Source: Solwaraspora sp. WMMD406
Lineage (GTDB): Bacteria > Actinomycetota > Actinomycetes > Mycobacteriales > Micromonosporaceae
Direction of reading: 5' to 3'
DNA length: 64,000 bases
NCBI RefSeq assembly: GCF_029626025.1
Contig: NZ_JARUBF010000001.1
Location: forward strand, 6,790,001 to 6,854,000
The translations under genes and the position numbers were made by a program. A model generated the notes under the pieces. The model was not told the DNA's origin and did no database searches. It worked only from the letters and a program-made list of their open reading frames with translations. Positions 1 to 10,622 of this stretch are shown piece after piece (positions within the stretch are counted from its first letter, which is position 1; each line of letters starts with the position of its first letter).

Positions 1-1372
1 CGCAGGTGGGACCAGGATCGGGGGCGTCGGGATCGTCCCGTCCGGTGCCGGGGTCCGACCCGGCGGCCCCGGCGAATCGGACGTAGCCGATCTCCCGGCC
101 GTCGCCGATGACCATGCCGGCGGGGCCGACCGCGAGGACCTTTGCCTCGGTACGCAGGTTGGCCAGCTCGGCCCCGGTGGCCGGATCGAGGGCGATCACC
201 CGGTCCGGTTTCTGGTCCACGACCAGCGCCGCGTGCCGGGTGAGCGCGAATCCGGCGTCGGGGTGCACCGGGCGGGTCCACCGGGCGGTCGGGTTCGGCA
301 GGGCGTACGTCTGCAGGGTCTCGCCGTCGGCGGCACGGACCAGGGCGTACCGGTCGTCGACCGCCCGGACCTCCTGCCCGGCGGTCCCGCTCCACAGCAC
401 CCGGCCGTCGTAGGCGTCGAGCACTGTTTCCCGCATGTCAGGTGCGGTGCCGACGAGCACGCTGGCACCGCCGGTGGGGTTCTGCCGCTGGGCGCAACCG
501 ATCCGTTCGGCGGTCCGCAGGTTGATGCCGGTGCGCTGCCACACGGCCAGGTTGGTGATCGGGTCGTGGGCTCGCGCGCTGAAGTAGCAGGCCCCGTCGC
601 GGGGGGTGGCGGTCAGGGTGAAGGCCCGGCCGGCGAACACCACGATCCGTTCGTGCCGGCCCTGCTCCAGCTCCTGGAGGGCACGGCCACGGATGGTTTC
701 GACCACGTGGATCCGACCGTCGATCGGGAACCCGAGCATGGTCGGCATGGTCGGCGGCCCGCCGGCGTCCTCCGCCACGTCCGGGGTGGTCAGCGGCCGG
801 CTGCCGAGCAGCTGCGGGTTGTCGGCGAACAGCACGAACCCCATGCCGGGCAAATTGGTGGTCCAGCGTGGGGTGCTTCCGCGTGGGTCCCAGGCGGTGA
901 GCGTGCACTCGCGGGGGCTGGCGCAGCGGACGTCGAGCAGCGCGTCGCGGTAGGTCCAGACGGCGACCGCTTCGGAGTCGGCGCGCAGCACCGCGCCGGT
1001 GGCCGGGTTGACCACGTCGTAGCCGGGGACCAGTAGCTTGCCGCTGACGACGACCTGGTTGGTGGCGTCACCGGCGACGGCCGCCCAGTCGGCCTTGCGT
1101 TCCCAGATCCGGTTGCCGGAGGCGAGGCTGTGGCCCTCCACGGTGAGCCGGTGCTCGACGATCACCGCGCGATCGGTGATGGTGACGCTCTGGGGGGTGC
1201 CGCCGATGCGCTGTTGCCAGGTGACGTCGGGGCTGGCTAGTGGCTGGCTGCGGTTGACCCACTCCCACAGGTTGGGGAACGGGTTCCAGACGTTGGTGGC
1301 GGCGAGCACGATGACGATGACGAGCGCGAAGGCCAGGTAGCACTTCACGCACGGCGCGCTCCCCTTCGCCAT
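1..1372 (-). CDS. Membrane-anchored PQQ-type beta-propeller protein, 3' end cut by window edge
   Basis: The minus strand is open from ATG at 1372 to the window edge without a stop, so the C-terminus is missing. After a short basic N-terminus there is one hydrophobic helix (about residues 10-27), then an extracellular region of repeated short strands of the kind (hydrophobic)-x-(D/A)-x-x-T-G-x-x-(V/L), as in PQQ/quinoprotein-like propellers. A GTG at 1348 has a better ribosome site (AGGGGAG ten bases upstream) and may be the real start. The same architecture recurs in the gene at 10623-12056, so the two are probably paralogues. No catalytic function can be assigned; such propellers often act as ligand- or cofactor-binding scaffolds. 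Confidence 0.65.
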   Translation of the reverse strand, partial: MAKGSAPCVKCYLAFALVIVIVLAATNVWNPFPNLWEWVNRSQPLASPDVTWQQRIGGTPQSVTITDRAVIVEHRLTVEGHSLASGNRIWERKADWAAVAGDATNQVVVSGKLLVPGYDVVNPATGAVLRADSEAVAVWTYRDALLDVRCASPRECTLTAWDPRGSTPRWTTNLPGMGFVLFADNPQLLGSRPLTTPDVAEDAGGPPTMPTMLGFPIDGRIHVVETIRGRALQELEQGRHERIVVFAGRAFTLTATPRDGACYFSARAHDPITNLAVWQRTGINLRTAERIGCAQRQNPTGGASVLVGTAPDMRETVLDAYDGRVLWSGTAGQEVRAVDDRYALVRAADGETLQTYALPNPTARWTRPVHPDAGFALTRHAALVVDQKPDRVIALDPATGAELANLRTEAKVLAVGPAGMVIGDGREIGYVRFAGAAGSDPGTGRDDPDAPDPGPTC

Positions 1373-1428
1373 CGGGCCACCGTAGCCGGGCCGGTCGACC
1401 AGACAGCCATCCGACCGAAATATGGCAT

Positions 1429-2673
1429 TTAGGCGTGTCGGGGGACATTCATGCGCGGTACCCGGAGTTGTCGCCAGAGCAACAGGGTGGCGACCAGCGA
1501 CAGCGCCCCGAACCCGGCCATCACCAGCCCCGGCGCCACCCACTCGGCGACCAGGCCGGCCGCCCCCGCCGCCAACCCCTGCCCGGTCATCATCCCCATG
1601 TGGGACAGCCCGAACGCCTGGCCGCGCCGCTGCGCCGGCACCGCGTCCAGGAACCGCCGGGCCAACCCCAGGTGGTACGAGAAACCGAACGTCGCCGCCC
1701 CGAACAGCACCGCCGCCACCACCAGCCCGAGATCGGCCACGAAGGCCAGCATCGGCAGCCCGAGCAGCAGCGCCAGCCACGGGGTGGCCGCCTCGCGCCG
1801 GGCCGGCGTCACCCACCGGCCGACCACCAGGTCACCGAGCAGCATCCCGGCCGCACCGGCCATGAACAACACCCCGGCCCCGTCACCACCGGTGTACGGC
1901 ACCACCACCCCCTCCGCCCCGACCAGCAGCGAACCGGGCAACCAGTTGGCCAACAACAGCCCCCGGACCGGCCGGTCGGCGAGCAACTGCCGATTGACCC
2001 GCCAGGTCTCCCGGACCGCGCCCGGCCGGACCACCCCCGCCACCGCCGCCACCCGGGCCGGGCGGTCGGTCAACCCGAACCGGATCAGCGCCGCCGAGAT
2101 CAGGCAGGTCACGGCGGTAGACCAGAGCGCGCCGTACGGGCCGAGCAGGCCGATCAACGCGCCACCGACCGCGAACCCGAGGACCTGGGTGGCCCCGGCG
2201 GTGATCGTGAACAACGCCCGACCCAGCACGTACCGGTCGCCGTCGAGCAGATCCGGCAGCAACGCCGTACGGGCGGCCGACGCCACCGGGGAGGCCAGCC
2301 CGACAACGAACACCAACGCCAGCGCGCCACCGGGCGGCAGCACCCCGAGCGCCAGCACCGCCACGGTCGCCACCCGGATCAGGTCGTAGCCGACCATCAC
2401 CGCCCTCGGCCGCCAGCGGTCGGCGTACGCGAGCAGGAACATCCCGCCGAGCACGCTGGGCAGGAACCCGGCGACGTACGCCAGCGCGGCCAGCAGCGGC
2501 GACCCGGTGCGCTCGAAGACGAGTACGGACAGCGCCAGCATCTTCACCGTCTCGCCGATCATGAAGATGCCGTAGCTGGCGAAGATCACCCGGAACTCGG
2601 CCACCGCGAACAGGTCCCGGAAAGTGGCCCGCTCGGCCGGCGGCGCGCTACTGGTGGTGGGGGTGGTGGTCAC
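1429..2673 (-). CDS. MFS transporter
   Basis: A 12-helix-type membrane protein of about 414 residues starting at GTG 2673 (sequence V-TTTPTTSS). The frame is open further upstream, but that extension is Arg/Pro-rich, looks non-coding and runs into the divergent regulator. Helices alternate with short basic loops; the loop ADRWRPR after the second helix matches the conserved MFS loop 2-3 motif. Family members of this size export drugs or small molecules. It is transcribed divergently from a DUF5937/ArsR regulator with an inverted repeat between them, so control by that regulator is likely. The substrate is unknown. Confidence 0.85.
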   Translation of the reverse strand: MTTTPTTSSAPPAERATFRDLFAVAEFRVIFASYGIFMIGETVKMLALSVLVFERTGSPLLAALAYVAGFLPSVLGGMFLLAYADRWRPRAVMVGYDLIRVATVAVLALGVLPPGGALALVFVVGLASPVASAARTALLPDLLDGDRYVLGRALFTITAGATQVLGFAVGGALIGLLGPYGALWSTAVTCLISAALIRFGLTDRPARVAAVAGVVRPGAVRETWRVNRQLLADRPVRGLLLANWLPGSLLVGAEGVVVPYTGGDGAGVLFMAGAAGMLLGDLVVGRWVTPARREAATPWLALLLGLPMLAFVADLGLVVAAVLFGAATFGFSYHLGLARRFLDAVPAQRRGQAFGLSHMGMMTGQGLAAGAAGLVAEWVAPGLVMAGFGALSLVATLLLWRQLRVPRMNVPRHA

Positions 2674-2709
2674 CGGCGAAGCATGCCGTCGGGGTGCGGG
2701 TCGGCGGTA

Positions 2710-2733
2710 ACCTTTCGGCGCACAGCGAAAGGT
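2710..2733. promoter_or_regulatory. Inverted repeat, candidate operator between MFS and ArsR genes
   Basis: Perfect 8-bp arms ACCTTTCG and CGAAAGGT separated by 8 bases, in the 134-bp gap between the divergent MFS start (2673) and the regulator start (2808). A dyad of this size and place fits an ArsR-family homodimer repressing both genes. Binding is inferred. Confidence 0.5.
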
Positions 2734-2807
2734 CGAGGCGGGCGAGCCACAGGCGGGCGAGCGACGGGTACGGCGCGGAACGGGCGGGCGAGGGGCGGGC
2801 ACGGCGG

Positions 2808-3791
2808 ATGCGGATCGAGGTGAGTTCCGGCGACATCGCGGCCAGCCGGTTCGCGATCTCGCCGCTGGGCGAGACGATGGCCGCGCTACGGCTGTTCGCC
2901 GGCACCACCGCCGCCGGGCCGCTGCTGCCCTGGGTGCACCGACATCGCGAGCGCTACCAGCTGCTGCGCCGCAGCCAGCCCGGCATCACGGCGATCCGGT
3001 CGCTCTACCACCGGCACGGCTACAACGCCGACTTCGTCCAGCCGCCGCCGGACGGGGTGGGGTTGACCTTCGCCGACCAGCTCGCCGTGGTCCGGGCCAC
3101 CCCGCTGGCACAGGCCCGCGACGAAATCGCCCGCAGCCTCGCCGGCCGACCACCTCCCGCCGGAGCGGCCGGACGGCTACTCGCCGCCGACGACGTGGTG
3201 GACCGCTTCGCCGACGCGATCGACGCCGCCTGGCGGATGCTGATCGCCCCGGACTGGCCACGGCTGCGGGCCATCCTGGAGCGCGACGTGATCTACCGGG
3301 CCGGGCGGCTCACCACCTACGGCTGGTCCTCGGCGCTGGCCGACCTCGACGCCCGACTGCACTGGGAGCCGGACCCGGGCCTCATCACCGTCGACGGGTT
3401 CAGCCCCGGACGGCACCGGCTCGGTGGCCGGGGACTGCTGTTCGTACCGACGGTTTTCGGCACGTTGGCCCTGCACCTCGACCCGCCGTGGCCGTACGGG
3501 ATCAGCTACCGGGCGCGCGGCGTCGCCGGGCTGTTCGGCCCGCCGGACGGCGACCGTACCGCCGACGGGCTGGACCGGCTGATCGGGCCGAGCCGGGCGG
3601 CGGTGCTGCGGGCCCTGGCCGTGCCGGCGACCACCAGTCAACTGGTCGCGCAGTCCGGCGCGGCACTGGGCACCGTCGGCGGGCATCTCGCCGTGCTCCG
3701 CGAGGCCGGGCTGGCCCGGCGGGTCCGGGCCGGGCGGGAGGTCCGCTACGAACGGACCGCGTTGGGCGACGCGCTCTGCGGGGATCCGTAG
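2808..3791 (+). CDS. ArsR-family transcriptional regulator with DUF5937-like N-terminal domain
   Basis: Translation is placed at ATG 2808 (MRIEVSSGD), because the upstream open frame is low-complexity and Arg-rich; AGGGG and GGCGG precede the ATG. The protein has 327 residues. The N-terminal two thirds (about 1-230) resemble the DUF5937 domain found in actinobacterial ArsR-like regulators. The last 75 residues form a winged helix: RAAVLRALAVPATTSQLVAQ, then a recognition segment GTVGGHLAVLREAGL and the wing with RREVRYERT-like residues. It probably controls the divergent MFS exporter; the signal sensed by the N-terminal domain is unknown. Confidence 0.8.
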   Translation: MRIEVSSGDIAASRFAISPLGETMAALRLFAGTTAAGPLLPWVHRHRERYQLLRRSQPGITAIRSLYHRHGYNADFVQPPPDGVGLTFADQLAVVRATPLAQARDEIARSLAGRPPPAGAAGRLLAADDVVDRFADAIDAAWRMLIAPDWPRLRAILERDVIYRAGRLTTYGWSSALADLDARLHWEPDPGLITVDGFSPGRHRLGGRGLLFVPTVFGTLALHLDPPWPYGISYRARGVAGLFGPPDGDRTADGLDRLIGPSRAAVLRALAVPATTSQLVAQSGAALGTVGGHLAVLREAGLARRVRAGREVRYERTALGDALCGDP

Positions 3792-3830
3792 GGGGCGGTG
3801 CCGGGTCCCGTCCGGCACCGCCCCCTACGG
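3786..3830. terminator. Strong bidirectional hairpin between convergent genes
   Basis: Perfect 19-bp arms (3786-3804 and 3812-3830) around a 7-base loop. The left arm contains the TAG stop of the ArsR gene (3789-3791); the right arm contains the TAG stop of the convergent small ORF at 3825. No U-tract follows on either side, which is common in high-GC actinobacteria. Confidence 0.75.
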
Positions 3831-4145
3831 CGTCAGTCGCCCGCGTACGTCGTCGAACAGCTGATCGGTCGACTCAACCAGATGACGCGACGGTTGCGGT
3901 ACGCCCACTCCGGTGGTCCATGCGTAGCTCCGGACATCGATGGAGGCGTTTCGGACGATTTCCTCGACCGGCACGGGTGCGGCCACGACCGCACCCGCGG
4001 CGAATGCGTCCGCGAATGCGTCCGCCAATGCGTCGACGACCGTACCGGGGTAGGTATGTGATCCGTGGGTGACGATCTCTGCCGCATCCCGGCGCCTCCT
4101 CTGACGACCACTTCCCGGATCCACTCTAGAATCAATGAACGTCAC
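3825..4145 (-). CDS. Hypothetical protein, 106 residues
   Basis: I do not recognise this protein. It starts at ATG 4145 and has an ordinary acidic composition: a hydrophobic Ala-rich helix in the middle (DALADAFADAFAAGAVV), then VEEIVRNASIDVRSYAW and a C-terminal helix ESTDQLFDDVRGRL. Its stop codon lies inside the right arm of a perfect hairpin whose left arm holds the stop of the convergent gene, which supports its being a real gene. AGGAGG lies within the frame near 4090 with no in-frame start after it, so the start is uncertain and a shorter product or a decayed gene is possible. Third positions are less GC-rich than in neighbours. Confidence 0.4.
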   Translation of the reverse strand: MTFIDSRVDPGSGRQRRRRDAAEIVTHGSHTYPGTVVDALADAFADAFAAGAVVAAPVPVEEIVRNASIDVRSYAWTTGVGVPQPSRHLVESTDQLFDDVRGRLTP

Positions 4146-4227
4146 CGCAATGCCGAACGAAACCCGTCCGCTGTGGTCAAATCATGGACAAACGTGCTGA
4201 CCAGCGCGATCAATCCGGACCGGCCGC

Positions 4228-6059
<1,832 letters not shown>

Positions 6060-6174
6060 GCACCCGCAACGTCCGTACGGGCTGCGAAGCGGACCGGGCC
6101 GGTCGTTAAGGTGCCATGGTGAGCTTGCACAACGCACCGCCGCGATCGGCCGGTCGTCCCGTGGGGTCCGTCCG

Positions 6175-7260
6175 GTGAGTGCGATCCCCCCGGGCTGGTA
6201 CAAGGACCCCGCCGAACCCACGACTCAGCGGTACTGGGACGGTGGCGGGTGGATCGGTGCCGCGCTCCCGGCGGACGCCACCCCGCCGGACGGACCGCCA
6301 CCGGTGGAAGAGCCGGCCGCGCAGTCGGCCACCCAGCCAGCCGGGCAGTCGGCCGGGCAGTCGGCCGGGCCCGGAACGGAACCGCCGGGCAACCCGCCGC
6401 CGATCCCGTCGGGTGCACCTGGTCATCCTGCTCCGCCGGCCGGACATCCGACGCCGGCCGACTACCCGCCACCGGCCGGATACCCGGCAGCACCGGGGTA
6501 TCCACCGCCGGGGTATCCGCCAGCGGGCTACCCACCGCCGGGGTATCCGCCGCCGGGCTACCCACCGCCGCCGCCCGGATGGCCGGCGTACCAGTTGCCG
6601 CCGCCGGAGCCCCGCCCACACGGCATGGCGTTGGCGCCGCTCGGGGCACGGTTCGTGGCGCGGCTGATCGACATCGGTGCCGTGCTGCTGCTCAACATCT
6701 TCATCAACGGCTGGTTCGTCTGGCAGTACGTGGTGGAGACCTGGCCGACGTTCGCCGAGATCTGGCGACGGTCGCTGGCCGGGGACCGCTCCGCCGAGGG
6801 CGTCCCGCAGGTCACCGAGCGGGCCTCCGGACTGCAGATGGTGATCATCCTGCTCGCGGCGGCGATCTGGTGGGCGTACGAGGTGCCGGCGACCGCCAAC
6901 ACCGGCCAGACCCTCGGCAAACGGCTGACCCGGCTCAAAGTGGTGCCGGTGGAGCCGGACGGGCAGCTCGGCTTCGCCCGGTCGTTCCGCCGCTGGAACA
7001 CCCTCGGCCTGCCGACCCTGCTCTGGATCTGCTGTATCGGGTTCGTCTTCCAACTGATCGACTGCATCTATCTGCTCTTCGACCGGCCGCTGCGGCAGGC
7101 CCTGCACGACAAGTCCGCGCAGACCGTCGTGGTGCGGCTACCGGCGCCCGCGCCGACCACGCGCCGCGGTCAAGGCGATACCGGATCCTCCGGTCAAGAC
7201 GACACGACTCCCGGCACCCCTGGCGGGGACCGCTCCACCACCCCTGGTAGCTCCGCATGA
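6175..7260 (+). CDS. DUF2510/RDD-family membrane protein with proline-rich linker
   Basis: A 361-residue protein starting at GTG 6175. The N-terminus is a DUF2510 motif ([22 protein letters not shown]). Residues about 45-145 are Pro/Gly-rich with repeated GYPPPGYPP-type units. The RDD domain follows (about 155-320): [18 protein letters not shown] with the Arg-Asp pair, a second helix near 225-245, [14 protein letters not shown], and a last helix around 285-305. The tail is Thr/Ser/Gly-rich and hydrophilic. Function is unknown; proline-rich N-termini of this type often serve for protein-protein contact. Its stop overlaps the first possible ATG of the next gene, so co-transcription with the aminotransferase is possible. 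Confidence 0.85.
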   Translation: MSAIPPGWYKDPAEPTTQRYWDGGGWIGAALPADATPPDGPPPVEEPAAQSATQPAGQSAGQSAGPGTEPPGNPPPIPSGAPGHPAPPAGHPTPADYPPPAGYPAAPGYPPPGYPPAGYPPPGYPPPGYPPPPPGWPAYQLPPPEPRPHGMALAPLGARFVARLIDIGAVLLLNIFINGWFVWQYVVETWPTFAEIWRRSLAGDRSAEGVPQVTERASGLQMVIILLAAAIWWAYEVPATANTGQTLGKRLTRLKVVPVEPDGQLGFARSFRRWNTLGLPTLLWICCIGFVFQLIDCIYLLFDRPLRQALHDKSAQTVVVRLPAPAPTTRRGQGDTGSSGQDDTTPGTPGGDRSTTPGSSA

Positions 7261-7274
7261 CAGGAGGCTCCCCG

Positions 7275-8360
7275 ATGCCCCCATCGCTCGGTCTGACCCG
7301 TGCCGACCTCGACGCCCTGCCCAGTTACGTACCCGGGCGCAGCCCGGTCGATCTGGCCCGCGACCTCGGTTTGCCGGAAGCGATCAAACTGGCCAGCAAC
7401 GAGGTCCCGTACGGCCCGTTGCCGGGCGTGGTCGAGGCGGTGACCGAGGCCGCCGCGTCGACGCACCGCTACCCGGACATGGGGGTGCTGGCGCTGCGCG
7501 CCGAGCTGGCCGAGCGACTCGGGGTGGCCGCCGAGCGGATCGTCACCGGCTGCGGTTCGGTGGCGCTGTGCGAGCATCTGGTTCGCGCGACCTGCCTGCC
7601 CGGTGACGAGATCGTCTACTCGTGGCGGTCGTTCGAGGCGTACCCGATCATCGCCGCGACCACGGCGGCGAGCAGCCGGCGGGTGTCGAACACCGCGACG
7701 CACGGCCACGACCTGCCGGCGATGGCGGCGGCGGTCACCGAGCAGACCCGGTTGGTGCTGGTCTGCAACCCCAACAATCCGACCGGGACGAGCGTACGGC
7801 GGGCCGAGCTGGACCGGTTCCTCGACGCGGTGCCGGACGACGTGCTGGTGGTGCTGGACGAGGCGTACCGGGAGTTCGTCACCGACGCCGAGGTGCCCGA
7901 CGGGCTGGCCGCCTACGGTGACCGGCCGAACGTGGTGGTGCTGCGGACGCTGTCCAAGGCGTGGGGGCTGGCCGGCCTGCGGGTCGGCTACCTGGTCGCG
8001 CATCCGGAGGTCGCGGCGGCGGTCCGCAAGGTGGCCACCCCGTTCGGCACGAGCGCGTTGGCGCAGGCGGCGGCGCTGGCCGCGCTCGGTCAGGCCGACG
8101 AGGTACGCCGCCGCTGTGATCTGGTGATCGCCGAGCGGACGCGGGTCACCGAGGCACTGCGCAAGCTGGTGCCGGACGTGCCGGAGAGTCAGGCCAACTT
8201 CGTCTGGTTGCCGTTGGGTGAGCGGGCGGCGGCGTTCGGCGCGGCCTGCGAGGCGCGCGGGGTGATCGTGCGGCCGTTCCCCGGTGACGGGGTCCGGGTC
8301 ACCATTGGTACGCCGGCCGAGAACGACGCGTTCCTGGCGGCTGCCGAGACGGCGCTCTGA
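7275..8360 (+). CDS. hisC: Histidinol-phosphate / aromatic aminotransferase
   Basis: A fold-type I PLP aminotransferase of about 361 residues. Landmarks: substrate-loop [10 protein letters not shown] (about 37-46), [14 protein letters not shown], the aspartate region [10 protein letters not shown], and the Schiff-base lysine Lys228 in [15 protein letters not shown]; the C-terminal Arg region is [18 protein letters not shown] 7275 is preferred over ATG 7257 because GGAGG sits seven bases upstream. No other his gene is near. Actinobacterial members of this family split into histidine enzymes and aromatic aminotransferases (PatA-like); the closeness to hpd makes a role in making 4-hydroxyphenylpyruvate from tyrosine plausible but unproven. 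Confidence 0.88.
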   Translation: MPPSLGLTRADLDALPSYVPGRSPVDLARDLGLPEAIKLASNEVPYGPLPGVVEAVTEAAASTHRYPDMGVLALRAELAERLGVAAERIVTGCGSVALCEHLVRATCLPGDEIVYSWRSFEAYPIIAATTAASSRRVSNTATHGHDLPAMAAAVTEQTRLVLVCNPNNPTGTSVRRAELDRFLDAVPDDVLVVLDEAYREFVTDAEVPDGLAAYGDRPNVVVLRTLSKAWGLAGLRVGYLVAHPEVAAAVRKVATPFGTSALAQAAALAALGQADEVRRRCDLVIAERTRVTEALRKLVPDVPESQANFVWLPLGERAAAFGAACEARGVIVRPFPGDGVRVTIGTPAENDAFLAAAETAL

Positions 8361-8418
8361 CCTGCGGCGAATAACCCCCACTAGTTTACTTCAGCCACGA
8401 AAACGGTCATCCTGCTCG

Positions 8419-8431
8419 TATAGTGACTTAC
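8419..8431 (+). promoter_or_regulatory. -10 element of a probable leaderless transcript
   Basis: TATAGT at 8419-8424 is followed seven bases later by the GTG start at 8432. There is no Shine-Dalgarno sequence. A -10 at this distance would start transcription on or next to the initiation codon. No convincing -35 hexamer is visible. Confidence 0.4.
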
Positions 8432-9001
8432 GTGCGTATCACTGTGATACTGCTCGGCGTGACACTGGTCGCGGCCGGCCTGAGCCACCGGCCGGCCGAC
8501 GCGGTTGCCACCGCGTACCCGGCCAGCCGGCCGGCTGCCGCGCCAGCGTTCCTCGGGATGTTGCAACAGACCGGCCTCAACATCACCGTGCCGGGCACCC
8601 GCAGCTATGGCGCGGCGCCGGTCGGTGCTTCGATCAGCGGTCCGCTCGGGCCGGTCACGGTCAGGGATTTCCGGGGTCCGGTCAACCCCAACTCGTGGGT
8701 CGTCACCGTGACGTCGACGGCCTACACCACCGGGGCGGCCGGGCCGAGTCAGACCATCGCGAACAGTCGGGTCTCCTACTGGTCGGGGCCGGCGACTCGC
8801 TCGACCGGCGGCGGGACGCTCGTGCCCGGACAGCCGACGAGTGCCCAGGCCGTGGTGCTGAGCGCGCCCCGGATCGCGTTCCGCAAGACGACCGGAAACG
8901 GCAACAACAGGGTGACCTGGAATCCGACGGTCATCATCGCGGTGCCCACCGGGGTCACCGGTGGTACCTACACCGGACGGATCACCCACTCCGTCGCATG
9001 A
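8432..9001 (+). CDS. Secreted beta-sandwich protein, WxL-like (copy 1)
   Basis: A secreted protein of about 189 residues: start VRITVILLGVTLVAAGLS, hydrophobic core, and signal-peptidase-like site near ADAVA. The mature part is rich in Thr, Val, Gly and Ser with alternating beta-type patterns. It is clearly paralogous to the next gene: both contain a YWSGPA motif, VPGQPT, an (A/S)-x-PR-x-AF segment, GNN-x-x-TWNPT, and end in exactly THSVA. This organisation and the DUF916-like neighbour resemble WxL surface proteins, though the canonical WxL sequence is replaced by TWNP. A GTG at 8423 is an alternative start. Likely function: cell-wall or surface ligand binding; not known. Confidence 0.75.
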   Translation: MRITVILLGVTLVAAGLSHRPADAVATAYPASRPAAAPAFLGMLQQTGLNITVPGTRSYGAAPVGASISGPLGPVTVRDFRGPVNPNSWVVTVTSTAYTTGAAGPSQTIANSRVSYWSGPATRSTGGGTLVPGQPTSAQAVVLSAPRIAFRKTTGNGNNRVTWNPTVIIAVPTGVTGGTYTGRITHSVA

Positions 9002-9037
9002 GTTGGCCGTTTTAATCCGCTTATGTGGTTTAGCAGC

Positions 9038-9050
9038 TAGATTGTGGTGC
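9038..9050 (+). promoter_or_regulatory. -10 element of a probable leaderless transcript
   Basis: TAGATT at 9038-9043 lies seven bases before ATG 9051, the same spacing as at the upstream paralogue, again without a Shine-Dalgarno sequence. The 49-bp gap is AT-richer than its surroundings. Confidence 0.35.
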
Positions 9051-9590
9051 ATGCGGAAGATGATTCTCCTGGTCACCGCTGCGGTGACCGCGGTTGCTGT
9101 GGCAACGCCAGCGGCCGCCCAGCCATCCGGTGACACTCTCGTCACGTTCACTGTGTCCACATCGGACCTGACCATCCAGGTGCCGGCAGCGGTCAACCTG
9201 GGTTCCGCGTTCCCCGGCCAGACCCTGACCGGTCAACTCGGCAACGTGACGGTCAACGACCAGCGGGCGGCGCTGACCGCCACCTGGGTCGCCTCGGTGG
9301 TCTCCACCGCATTCACCACCGGCTCCGGCGGACCCGAAGAGACCATCCAACCGAACGTGGTCGACTACTGGTCCGGCCCGGCCGTTTCCACCACAGGTAC
9401 GGGCACCTTCGTACCCGGCCAGCCGACCGCCGCCGACGCGGTGTCGCTCAGCATGCCTCGAACCGCGTTCTCGAAAACCGCTGGATCGGGCAACAACAGC
9501 GCCACCTGGAATCCCACGCTGGAGATCGCCATCCCGGGCGACTCGGTGGCCGGCCTCTACCAGGGCACGGTGACCCACTCCGTTGCGTAG
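9051..9590 (+). CDS. Secreted beta-sandwich protein, WxL-like (copy 2)
   Basis: A 179-residue product with a clear signal peptide (MRKMILLVTAAVTAVAVATPAAA, cleavage after the AAA near residue 23). The mature domain starts with VTFTVSTSDLTIQVPAAVNLGS, a strand pattern typical of WxL-type beta sandwiches, and shares the YWSGPA, VPGQPT, PRTAF, GNN-x-x-TWNPT and terminal THSVA motifs with the gene just upstream. Copy 1 lacks much of this N-terminal strand region. The stop codon overlaps the TTG start of the DUF916-like gene, so the two are translationally coupled. Probably exported and held at the cell surface with that partner. Confidence 0.8.
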   Translation: MRKMILLVTAAVTAVAVATPAAAQPSGDTLVTFTVSTSDLTIQVPAAVNLGSAFPGQTLTGQLGNVTVNDQRAALTATWVASVVSTAFTTGSGGPEETIQPNVVDYWSGPAVSTTGTGTFVPGQPTAADAVSLSMPRTAFSKTAGSGNNSATWNPTLEIAIPGDSVAGLYQGTVTHSVA

Positions 9591-10569
9591 CCGACTCGCC
9601 GCGCTCACCGTGCTCGCCCTGGTGCCACTGCTGGTCGGCACCGGTGCGGCCGCGCATGCGAAGCCGCACCAGGACGCCGATCCGACCGGCGTCGGCGTCC
9701 GACTGCTCGACGCGCCGCTGGAACGGCGTGACGACTACCGGGCGCACATCTACATCGTCGACCATCTCAAGCCCGGCGACGTCATCGAGCGGCGGATCGA
9801 GGTCACCAACTACTCGGCCAGCGCCCGGGAAATCGCCCTGTATCCGGGGGCGGCGGTCGTCGACAAGGACGGCTTCCTCTTCGGCGACGGCCGCGCCGAC
9901 AACGAACTCACCGAGTGGATCACGCTCGACGAGACCGAGGTACGCCTGGACGCGGAACACCGCGCCCGGGTGCTCGCCCGGATCACCGTCCCGGACGACG
10001 CCACCAGCGGCGAGCACTACGGGGTGATCTGGGCCGAAGCCGGCGACCGACGCGACCCGAACGCCAACGTCCACAACGTCGCGCGCAGCGGAGTCCGGGT
10101 CTACCTGTCGATCGGAGCCGGTGGCGAACCGCCGTCGGACTTCACGCTCGGCGACCTGACCGCCCAGCGGACCTCCGACGGTCAACCGGTGATCAGCGTA
10201 CGGGTCCGCAACACCGGACAGCGGGCGCTCGACCTGCGCGGCGAGCTGAAACTGACCGACGGACCGGGTGAGCTGTCCGCCGGCCCGTTCCCGGTCGAGA
10301 TCGCCACCCTGGGCATCGGTGACGACCGGGTGATCGAGCTGCCGCTGGAAGCGGTCGTGCCGGACGGCCGCTGGACCGCGAAGCTGACCCTGACCAGCGG
10401 AAAGGTGCACCGGGAAACCACCGCGACGGTCGCGTTCGGCTCGGCGCTGGTGGAGTCGTCCGCCGCTATGAGTCCGACGGCTGTACTGGGGATCAGCGGG
10501 CTGGTCGCGCTGCTCGCCGTCGGCGCGCTCGGCGTCGTCGCCTATCGTCGCCGGGACCGGTTCAGCTGA
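9583..10569 (+). CDS. DUF916/WxLIP-like surface protein with C-terminal membrane anchor
   Basis: A 328-residue protein starting at TTG 9583, eight bases inside the preceding gene; TTG is chosen because it gives a proper signal peptide (RSRLAALTVLALVPLLVGTGAAAHA). The N-terminal half (about 35-160) resembles the WxLIP peptidoglycan-binding region: GVGVRLLDAP, YIVDHLKPGD, RRIEVTNYSASAREIALYP, RARITVPDDATSGEHYGVIWAE. A second beta-sandwich follows (about 175-280). One transmembrane helix (about 295-320) and a basic tail YRRRDRFS end it. In Firmicutes such proteins work with WxL proteins; here they follow two WxL-like genes, so a joint surface complex is inferred. Confidence 0.8.
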   Translation: MRSRLAALTVLALVPLLVGTGAAAHAKPHQDADPTGVGVRLLDAPLERRDDYRAHIYIVDHLKPGDVIERRIEVTNYSASAREIALYPGAAVVDKDGFLFGDGRADNELTEWITLDETEVRLDAEHRARVLARITVPDDATSGEHYGVIWAEAGDRRDPNANVHNVARSGVRVYLSIGAGGEPPSDFTLGDLTAQRTSDGQPVISVRVRNTGQRALDLRGELKLTDGPGELSAGPFPVEIATLGIGDDRVIELPLEAVVPDGRWTAKLTLTSGKVHRETTATVAFGSALVESSAAMSPTAVLGISGLVALLAVGALGVVAYRRRDRFS

Positions 10570-10583
10570 CCGACCGTTCCATT

Positions 10584-10622
10584 CGGGCCGGAGCCGCGCC
10601 GGGTCAGCTGACCTCCGGCCCG
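10584..10622. terminator. Hairpin between convergent genes
   Basis: 10-bp arms CGGGCCGGAG (10584-10593) and CTCCGGCCCG (10613-10622) around a 19-base loop, between the stop of the DUF916-like gene and the stop of the convergent propeller gene. Confidence 0.5.

Noticed and set aside
1435-2823. Long plus-strand ORF of 462 codons opposite the MFS gene
   Set aside because: Its product is Gln/Arg/His/Pro-rich low complexity, a typical shadow of a GC-rich membrane-protein gene on the other strand.
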